From JBMNQS01 sp050944255 (GTDB lineage: Bacteria; Bacillota; Clostridia; Christensenellales; Maliibacteriaceae), in assembly GCA_050944255.1 (NCBI GenBank), contig JBMNQS010000044.1:1-18095 (forward strand): 18,095 nucleotides of DNA. Reading direction: 5' to 3'. Shown here in pieces: positions 13,736 through 18,095 of this stretch. Every line of letters starts with the position of its first letter. Position 1 is the stretch's first letter. The notes below the pieces were generated by a model. It worked only from the letters and a program-made list of their open reading frames with translations, had not been told where the DNA came from and did no database searches. Position numbers and translations under genes: made by a program.

Positions 13736-14332
13736 ATGTCTGAAAAAAGGCGTCCCGCCGACAGTGCGGGCCAGGAAGATCTGAGCTTCAGGACCATTTT
13801 CAAACGATCGTTTGGTGAGTACAAGCACCTGCGGACACTGGTGCTGGCGGCCAGCTTTATCGCCGTGCAGTTGGTGCTCAACCTGTTCCGCATCACCATT
13901 ACCCCGGAGCTTCGTATCAGCATGGGCTTTCTGGGCGGTTCCATGATCGGCATGCTGTTCGGCCCGTCGGTATCGGTATTCACCGCGGCCATCGGCGACA
14001 TATTGGGCTACTTTCTGAAGCCGGAGGGAGGCTACTTCTTCGGCTTTACCGTCACCGCCATGGCGGGCGGGCTCATCAGCGGCCTGGTGCTGTATAAGAA
14101 AAAGCCGAATCTGTGGCGCTGCGTGCTGGATCGGGGGCTGGTGGCCATCCTGTGCAATATGGCGCTCAACAGCCTGTGGCTGTCTATCATCAGCGGCAAG
14201 GCCATCTGGGTGCTGCTGCCGGCGCGTATCGTCAAAAACCTGGTGATGTGGCCCATTGAGGCGGTGCTTTTGATGCTGGTGGGGATGATCGTCTACCGCG
14301 TGAACAAACGGATGTCCGCCCAAAGCAGGTGA
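13736..14332 (+). CDS. folT: Folate-specific ECF transporter S component FolT
   Basis: Binds folate in the membrane and works with the shared ECF energising module (EcfA, EcfA', EcfT), which is not in this window. The 198-residue protein has a polar N-terminus of about 30 residues, then about six hydrophobic segments. The FolT/S-component pattern is clear: LVLAASFIAVQLVLNLF in the first helix, then GFLGGSMIGMLFGP and AAIGDILGYFLKPEGGYFFGFT. The THF riboswitch directly upstream independently supports the folate assignment. The ATG at 13736 follows GGAGGTG by 6 nt. The gene appears monocistronic; a perfect GC palindrome follows, but it has its U-tract on the opposite strand. Confidence 0.95.
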   Translation: MSEKRRPADSAGQEDLSFRTIFKRSFGEYKHLRTLVLAASFIAVQLVLNLFRITITPELRISMGFLGGSMIGMLFGPSVSVFTAAIGDILGYFLKPEGGYFFGFTVTAMAGGLISGLVLYKKKPNLWRCVLDRGLVAILCNMALNSLWLSIISGKAIWVLLPARIVKNLVMWPIEAVLLMLVGMIVYRVNKRMSAQSR

Positions 14333-14360
14333 AGGCGGGAAAAATGCCATAAAATCCACG

Positions 14361-14392
14361 TAAAAGCCGGCCCCGTTATAACGGGGCCGGCT
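14361..14392 (-). terminator. Perfect 28-bp palindrome, terminator for the minus-strand gene
   Basis: AGCCGGCCCCGTTA (14365-14378) is followed immediately by its exact complement (14379-14392). On the minus strand it ends in TTTTA (14364-14360), a usable U-tract for the zinc-ribbon gene that ends at 14453. On the plus strand only CGGTTG follows, so folT termination here would be weaker. Confidence 0.75.
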
Positions 14393-14452
14393 CGGTTGTA
14401 AAAGGCTTTGCAGATAGATTCCTGAAAAGGGCAGATCATTTTATAGAGCGCG

Positions 14453-15232
14453 TCACAATTTTACGATGACGAAGGCGCCCAGGGCGATGCCGATAAGGGC
14501 GGTAGCGCCGCCGATGATCAGGCGCCCCGCCGGCTCCATGGGCAGGTACAGCCCGATGAGCACCCCGATGGCCAGGATAAGAAGGGCCAGGGCTAAAAAC
14601 GCCGTCTTGCGGAAGGTCTTGTTTTTCTTGCGCATGGTGCGCCTGAAAATCCGGCGCGCACCCTCCCAGGCGGCGTCCACCTCGGCTTTTTCTATTTCAT
14701 AGCGGTCGCTTAAAATAGAAAGCATGTCCTTGGGGGCCAGGCGCTCCACCTGCTGCATGGCGCGGGCCGCCGCGTGCAGTTGCTTTTTGCATACGGCCTC
14801 CACCGGCATCAGGTTGTACAGTTCCGTCTGGCTTTTAAGATACGCGCGCAGGTGCTGCAGCGTGGCGGTGGTGACGCCCCACCACGCCCGGTAGTCGGTG
14901 GGCATTTCCGCCGCGGCGCCCTTAAAGACGTACAGCGCCTGGTTGTATTGGTTGCGCGAAAGCAGGGTATCCCCTTGCAGCAGTGCGTCGTCGCCCTTTA
15001 AAAGCGCGCCGTCGGGGCGGGTGCCGGCGTATTCCTTCTGCTTGGACAGCGCGTCCGACAGGCCCGGCGTGCTGTTGGCCGGGTCCAGATTGTTGCCCGA
15101 AGCGGCGGATTTTGTGCGGGGTTTTAAAAGAAGCGTACAGCCGCACCCGTGGCAGTCGGCCGTGGCGCTTGCGGGTGAAACTTCTATACCGGCCCCGCAG
15201 CGGGGGCAGGTGATGCTGACCAATTTGCTCAT
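14453..15232 (-). CDS. Zinc-ribbon protein with two C-terminal membrane helices, function unknown
   Basis: The 259-residue protein starts with a zinc ribbon: Cys9 and Cys12 (TCPRCG), then Cys27 and Cys30, with an extra Cys32. A polar linker follows (about 35-70), then a helical region (about 75-190) with a TPR-like feel (LLSRNQYNQALYVFKGAAAE, then YRAWWGVTTATLQHL). A basic stretch (RRIFRRTMRKKNK) precedes two membrane helices at about 210-230 and 235-257. Zinc ribbon and helices would face the cytoplasm. I do not recognise a characterised family. The ATG at 15232 has GGGAG 10 nt upstream; longer in-frame starts run into the structured leader. It is alone on the minus strand with a predicted leader of about 240 nt. 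Confidence 0.85.
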   Translation of the reverse strand: MSKLVSITCPRCGAGIEVSPASATADCHGCGCTLLLKPRTKSAASGNNLDPANSTPGLSDALSKQKEYAGTRPDGALLKGDDALLQGDTLLSRNQYNQALYVFKGAAAEMPTDYRAWWGVTTATLQHLRAYLKSQTELYNLMPVEAVCKKQLHAAARAMQQVERLAPKDMLSILSDRYEIEKAEVDAAWEGARRIFRRTMRKKNKTFRKTAFLALALLILAIGVLIGLYLPMEPAGRLIIGGATALIGIALGAFVIVKL

Positions 15233-15252
15233 GTTCGTGTCACTCCCGGTAT

Positions 15253-15299
15253 TCAGGGCTGGTCCCTGAGGACATTTTCCTTTCGGGCTGCGCCCGAAA
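15253..15299 (-). ncRNA. Two leader hairpins upstream of the zinc-ribbon gene
   Basis: TTTCGGGC/GCCCGAAA (15281-15288, 15292-15299) and TCAGGG/CCCTGA (15253-15258, 15264-15269) are both perfect stems. They lie between the upstream terminator-like hairpin and the start codon, about 20 nt before the coding region. They may control stability or translation of the mRNA. Confidence 0.45.
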
Positions 15300-15356
15300 A
15301 ACATCTACATTACACAATACCATAAAACGACAAAATTGAACATTGCAAAATCCAGT

Positions 15357-15472
15357 AAAAACCGCATTTTCTGTGCGGCTGCGCAGGAAGGCGCGCCGGC
15401 CGGCGCGTCCGGTACGGCGGCACGCATCCTTCAAAAGTCGGCGTCCCGATGAAAAATCACGCCCCGGAAGGC
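15357..15472 (-). ncRNA. Candidate structured leader RNA or small RNA ending in a terminator
   Basis: From the predicted start near 15472 the minus-strand RNA opens with CCUUCC (15471-15466). It then forms a hairpin GGCGUGAU with AUC-(GGG bulge)-ACGCC (15440-15463), a GAAGG (15432-15428), a GC hairpin around GGCC (about 15391-15409), and a second CCUUCC (15391-15386). It ends in CCGCA/UGCGG (15378-15374, 15366-15362) followed by five Us (15361-15357). GAAGG can pair with either CCUUCC copy but not both, which gives a switch-like layout. I do not recognise it as a known riboswitch class. It could be the 5' leader of the zinc-ribbon gene or an independent short RNA. Confidence 0.45.
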
Positions 15473-15478
15473 ATAAAA

Positions 15479-15506
15479 ATAATATGTAAATATGACATTT
15501 TGCTAA
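15479..15506 (-). promoter_or_regulatory. Promoter for the structured leader / zinc-ribbon gene
   Basis: On the minus strand TTAGCA (15506-15501) and TATTAT (15484-15479) are separated by 16 bp, matching consensus at 4/6 and 5/6 positions. The predicted start (about 15472) coincides with the first base of the paired region of the candidate RNA. Confidence 0.5.
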
Positions 15507-15595
15507 ACATGACACGACGGACGGCAGGTTGCCTTCAGAATTCACAATTTGAAACAAGCCCTGAAAGCCTTGTGTATCAGGAGGTGTAGCAATTA

Positions 15596-15658
15596 ATGGA
15601 AAAAAACCTTAAGAAATTTCAAGAAAAATGGCGCAAGCCTCTTGTAATACTTTTGTAA
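15596..15658 (+). CDS. Possible 20-residue leader peptide
   Basis: An ATG at 15596 follows a perfect AGGAGGTG (15579-15586) by 9 nt and opens a 20-codon frame ending at TAA 15656-15658. The peptide is basic and then hydrophobic (MEKNLKKFQEKWRKPLVILL), like a truncated start of a membrane protein. Its last codons overlap the -35 of the next gene's promoter. No strong upstream promoter is visible, so it may be a leader peptide, a decayed gene start or chance. Confidence 0.35.
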   Translation: MEKNLKKFQEKWRKPLVILL

Positions 15659-15670
15659 TAAGTCTATAAT
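15642..15670 (+). promoter_or_regulatory. Promoter of the LysM-G5-M23 gene
   Basis: TTGTAA (15642-15647) and perfect TATAAT (15665-15670) are separated by 17 bp. The predicted start is near 15677, giving a leader of about 100 nt. Confidence 0.8.
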
Positions 15671-15776
15671 AGGCATATCGCAAGGGGCGGGCATGAGATT
15701 TTGTGCGCCCAAGACGGTTCGGGGAAAACTTTTCCGGAAAGAAGATACCGGTGATATATTCGGAGGTATGAGCTGG

Positions 15777-17645
15777 ATGCATAACCAAAAGTCCAACCGC
15801 AGGGTCCGTGACGGCGCGAGCATGCGTTCGCAGGCAGGCAGGCGCGTTGCCAGCCGTAAGAGTATCCGGGCAAAGAGCGGAAAAAAAGCGCTGTTTACGC
15901 CCAGTTCGGCAAAGAAGAGGCAGGAGCGCATGCGCTCTTTTATGCAGAGCCGCGATCAGGAGCAGCAGAGCCTGAGGGAGTCCACGCAGCTTGTGGTGCG
16001 GGAGCAGCAGTCCGTTTCCGTGCCGGCCTATATGTTTGATGAAAATACCGGCGCCATGGTCCGCGTGGATATGCCCGAAATGGACATGGCCACCGCCATG
16101 GTGGTGGCGGCCCGCCAGGATATCGCCGAAAGGGATGTCTGTGAAATCCCCGAGATCGATACGGCGCTGACAAGGGTGGGTACCTGCGCGGTGAGCAAGG
16201 CGCGCAGGGGCTATAAGGCCAAAAAAAGCATGACCAAGCGAGTGATCGCGGCGGCAACGGCCGTGGTATCGCTGGCGGCGGCAGGCCTGTCGGCCATGTG
16301 GATGGGCCTTTTCGATCCTTCTGTCAATTACGTGTCGGCCAAGGAGGTCTATTTCGACGGCTATCCCGTGGGCGTGGTCACCGACGGCAAGGAACTCGAA
16401 GAAATCATTGAGGATATCTACGCCAATCTTTCCGAAGAATACGGCATGTCCATTCTGGCCAACCAGCGCCTTGTCATGGAAGATACCATGGTGGACCCCA
16501 AGTATATCGCCGCCCCCGAAGAGGTGGGCGAGGCGGTGCGTCAGAGCATCGATATGCAGGTCAACGCGGTGGTGATTTCCGTAGACGGCATCTCGGCGGT
16601 GGCGCTGCCCACGCCCGAGGACGCCCAGTGGGTGCTGGATCAATTGCTGGAGCCGTTTAACGAAGACGCCGAAAGTGTGCAGTTTGTCGAGGACGTGGAA
16701 ATCGGCGAGAAGGATATCAGCCACGGCCTTCTCAAGGATAAGCAGGAGGCGGTGGAGCTGCTGACCATGGGCGCCGAAGCCCAGGTGCCCTATACGGTGC
16801 AGAGCGGCGATACGCTCTGGGAGATCGCCGATAAGAACAACCTCTCGGTGAAAGAACTCCGGGACGCCAATCCCCAGGTGGCCACCAGCGACGATATCTC
16901 CATCGGTATGCAGCTGAACCTGACAAAGCCGCAGCGGCTTGTGAACGTGTCCTACTCTAAAACCGAGCATAAGGATACCGAAATCCCCTACGAGACCAAA
17001 ACCGTCAGCGACAGTAGCCTGTACGTCTCCCAAATGAAGACCACCCAGAAGGGCAAGCCCGGCATCAGCCGCGCCACCATCCGGGTCGATTACATCAACG
17101 GCCAGGAAGTGGACCGTACCACGCTGAAGGAGGAAGAGATCCAGGCGCCCGTGACAGAGATCATCGCCAGGGGTACCAAGGAACTTCCCACCTCGCCCGT
17201 GACGCCTTCGGGCGGCGCCAGCGGTGGCGGCGGCAACGGCGGCAGCGGCGGTGGTGGCGGCGCAAACAAAGTGGCCGCCAGCGGCTTTATGATCCCGGTA
17301 TCAGGATACCGCATCAGCTCCACCTACGGTCCGCGCTGGGGCGGGATGCACTCGGGCCTGGATATGGCCTGCTCCTACGGCACGCCCATCAAAGCCTCCA
17401 AGGCCGGCACGGTGGTGACCGCGGGCTGGACCGGCGGTTACGGCTACATGATTGAGATCGACCACGGCGGCGGCGTTCGCACCCGTTACGCCCACTGCTC
17501 CAAACTGTTTGCCAATGTGGGCCAGAAGGTATCGCAGGGCACCGTGATTGCGCAGGTGGGCTCCACCGGCAAATCCACGGGCAACCACCTGCACTTCGAG
17601 ATCCGCATCAACGGCGCCGCAGTCAACCCCCAAAAATACATTTAA
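15777..17645 (+). CDS. Cell-wall peptidase: TM anchor, LysM, G5 and M23 domains
   Basis: Predicted peptidoglycan endopeptidase bound to the membrane and the wall. The 622-residue protein has a long basic cytoplasmic N-terminus (about 1-155, rich in Arg, Lys, Gln and Ser), a membrane anchor (about 156-179) and an extracellular helical region (about 180-335). A LysM domain (about 337-382, YTVQSGDTLWEIA), a G5 domain (about 387-467), a Gly/Ser-rich linker (about 477-500) and an M23 domain (503-622) follow. Catalytic metal ligands are intact: His525/Asp529 in MHSGLD and HLHFE with His604/His606. ATG 15777 has GGAGG 10 nt upstream. ATG 15768 is too close to that site, and an earlier in-frame ATG at 15693 has no clear site. 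It is monocistronic, with its own promoter and terminator. Confidence 0.94.
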   Translation: MHNQKSNRRVRDGASMRSQAGRRVASRKSIRAKSGKKALFTPSSAKKRQERMRSFMQSRDQEQQSLRESTQLVVREQQSVSVPAYMFDENTGAMVRVDMPEMDMATAMVVAARQDIAERDVCEIPEIDTALTRVGTCAVSKARRGYKAKKSMTKRVIAAATAVVSLAAAGLSAMWMGLFDPSVNYVSAKEVYFDGYPVGVVTDGKELEEIIEDIYANLSEEYGMSILANQRLVMEDTMVDPKYIAAPEEVGEAVRQSIDMQVNAVVISVDGISAVALPTPEDAQWVLDQLLEPFNEDAESVQFVEDVEIGEKDISHGLLKDKQEAVELLTMGAEAQVPYTVQSGDTLWEIADKNNLSVKELRDANPQVATSDDISIGMQLNLTKPQRLVNVSYSKTEHKDTEIPYETKTVSDSSLYVSQMKTTQKGKPGISRATIRVDYINGQEVDRTTLKEEEIQAPVTEIIARGTKELPTSPVTPSGGASGGGGNGGSGGGGGANKVAASGFMIPVSGYRISSTYGPRWGGMHSGLDMACSYGTPIKASKAGTVVTAGWTGGYGYMIEIDHGGGVRTRYAHCSKLFANVGQKVSQGTVIAQVGSTGKSTGNHLHFEIRINGAAVNPQKYI

Positions 17646-17663
17646 GATACATTTAAGCATGGC

Positions 17664-17691
17664 GAGGGCGTGAAAACGCCCTCCCTTTTTT
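17664..17691 (+). terminator. Terminator of the LysM-G5-M23 gene
   Basis: GAGGGCGT (17664-17671) pairs with ACGCCCTC (17676-17683) across a GAAA tetraloop and is followed by CC and six Ts (17686-17691). Confidence 0.9.
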
Positions 17692-17790
17692 GAACGGATC
17701 ATGGACCAGGCAACAGCGATGCCCCACAAAGCGGGAAGTTCCTCCGTGCAGAAATCAGCGGATGCACGCCCGATTTGCAGGGGTATTTTC

Positions 17791-17820
17791 TTGACAAAAA
17801 CGTGCCTTTTGCCATAACAT
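17791..17820 (+). promoter_or_regulatory. Promoter of the lysA-like gene
   Basis: A perfect -35 TTGACA (17791-17796) is followed by a weaker -10, CATAAC (17813-17818, 16-bp spacing) or TAACAT (17815-17820, 18 bp). Transcription would start near 17825, about 50 nt before the coding region. No lysine riboswitch or T-box fits in that short leader. Confidence 0.6.
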
Positions 17821-17874
17821 AAAGCATACGTATATGAAAACAGGTTGTGTATAAACACCGAATAGGAGAAAATG

Positions 17875-18095
17875 ATGCAGGCTCTGACCATTACAAATGA
17901 ACAAGCCACGGAATTGATCCGCCGCTACGGCAGCCCGCTCTACGTATACGACGAAGCGGTGCTTCGCCGCTGCTGCCGCGATATGCGCGGCCTGCTGCCG
18001 GGCTACCGTTTCAAGGCGTATTACTCCATGAAGGCCAACAACAACATCGAGCTTTTAAAAATCATCCGCCAGGAGGGGCTCTTTGTGGACGCCAT
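17875..18095 (+). CDS. lysA: Diaminopimelate decarboxylase-like PLP enzyme (5' part only)
   Basis: Likely catalyses the last step of lysine synthesis, decarboxylating meso-diaminopimelate. Only the first 73 residues or so are present; the gene runs off the right edge. The opening matches fold-III PLP decarboxylases: YGSPLYVYDEAVLRR near the N-terminus, then YYSMKANNN, whose Lys would hold the PLP cofactor. Carboxynorspermidine or ornithine/arginine decarboxylases of the same fold are alternatives that the missing part would decide. GGAG (17865-17868) lies 6 nt before ATG 17875 and only 3 nt before the adjacent in-frame ATG 17872, so I favour 17875. Confidence 0.8.
   Translation, partial: MQALTITNEQATELIRRYGSPLYVYDEAVLRRCCRDMRGLLPGYRFKAYYSMKANNNIELLKIIRQEGLFVDA

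Larger units (their letters stand above)
15233..15776. other. Divergent regulatory spacer
   Basis: This spacer of about 540 bp separates the minus-strand zinc-ribbon gene from the plus-strand LysM-G5-M23 gene. It holds the minus leader hairpins, the candidate structured RNA with its promoter, a possible 20-codon open frame and the strong plus promoter at 15642-15670. A GGGCG/CGCCC stem (15685-15689, 15706-15710) lies in the leader of the M23 gene. Confidence 0.6.

Noticed and set aside
15240..15557. 105-codon minus-strand open frame upstream of the zinc-ribbon gene
   Set aside because: It has no ribosome-binding site or domain, and its course coincides with nested hairpins and a terminator, so the region reads better as structured RNA.
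15609..17033. 474-codon open frame on the minus strand opposite the LysM-G5-M23 gene
   Set aside because: Rich in His, Leu and Gly as expected of a shadow of the real gene, with no motif. The opposite strand has intact LysM, G5 and M23 domains.
17206..17275. GGC-rich repeat tract (possible tandem repeat or CRISPR-like array)
   Set aside because: It is in frame and encodes a Gly/Ser linker between the G5 and M23 domains; there are no regular spacers.
17692..17874. Possible lysine riboswitch or T-box upstream of the lysA-like gene
   Set aside because: The only good promoter leaves a leader of about 50 nt, too short for either, and the sequence shows no matching conserved elements.

Overview
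The window looks like chromosomal core DNA of a GC-rich member of the Clostridia (Oscillospirales or Christensenellales type; the exact lineage is inference). Supporting clues are a tetrahydrofolate riboswitch in front of folT, a DnaD-family protein paired with a DnaC/DnaI-type helicase loader, a DUF951 gene, consensus AGGAGG ribosome-binding sites, many GTG starts, and LysM-G5-M23 and M1 surface enzymes. I see no rRNA, tRNA, CRISPR array, transposase, prophage or integron.

Layout, left to right. (1) 1-300, minus: the start of a small multi-pass membrane protein. (2) 621-2962, plus: a polar amino-acid ABC importer (lipoprotein binding protein, permease, ATPase), with a perfect hairpin terminator between the binding protein and the permease and another after the ATPase. 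(3) 3141-5859, plus: an operon of a DUF951 protein, a signal peptidase I with a very long disordered N-terminal extension, and a membrane-anchored M23 peptidase, closed by a terminator shared with the convergent gene. (4) 5910-6725, minus: a lipoprotein of unknown function. (5) 7039-7632, minus: a class-I glutamine-amidotransferase-like protein lacking its catalytic Cys and His, divergent from the CCA tRNA nucleotidyltransferase at 7729-9159. (6) 9160-9406: a repeat-like, hairpin-rich spacer. (7) 9407-11643, minus: a two-gene primosome operon, DnaD-like then DnaC/DnaI-like, overlapping by one base. (8) 11790-13433, plus: a membrane-anchored M1 metallopeptidase. (9) 13524-14332, plus: promoter, THF riboswitch and folT. 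(10) 14453-15232, minus: a zinc-ribbon membrane protein with a long structured leader. (11) 15777-17645, plus: a large TM-LysM-G5-M23 cell-wall hydrolase. (12) 17875 to the end, plus: the start of a diaminopimelate decarboxylase (lysA-like).

Common themes are envelope biogenesis and export (signal peptidase, two M23 peptidases, an anchored M1 peptidase, lipoproteins), uptake (amino acids, folate) and housekeeping (CCA addition, helicase loading, lysine/DAP metabolism). The items most worth a second look are: the structured, terminator-bearing RNA predicted in the leader of the zinc-ribbon protein (15357-15472, minus); the catalytically dead amidotransferase homologue; the long extension on signal peptidase; and the folT riboswitch expression platform, in which a Shine-Dalgarno-like hexamer in the aptamer may compete with the real ribosome-binding site.
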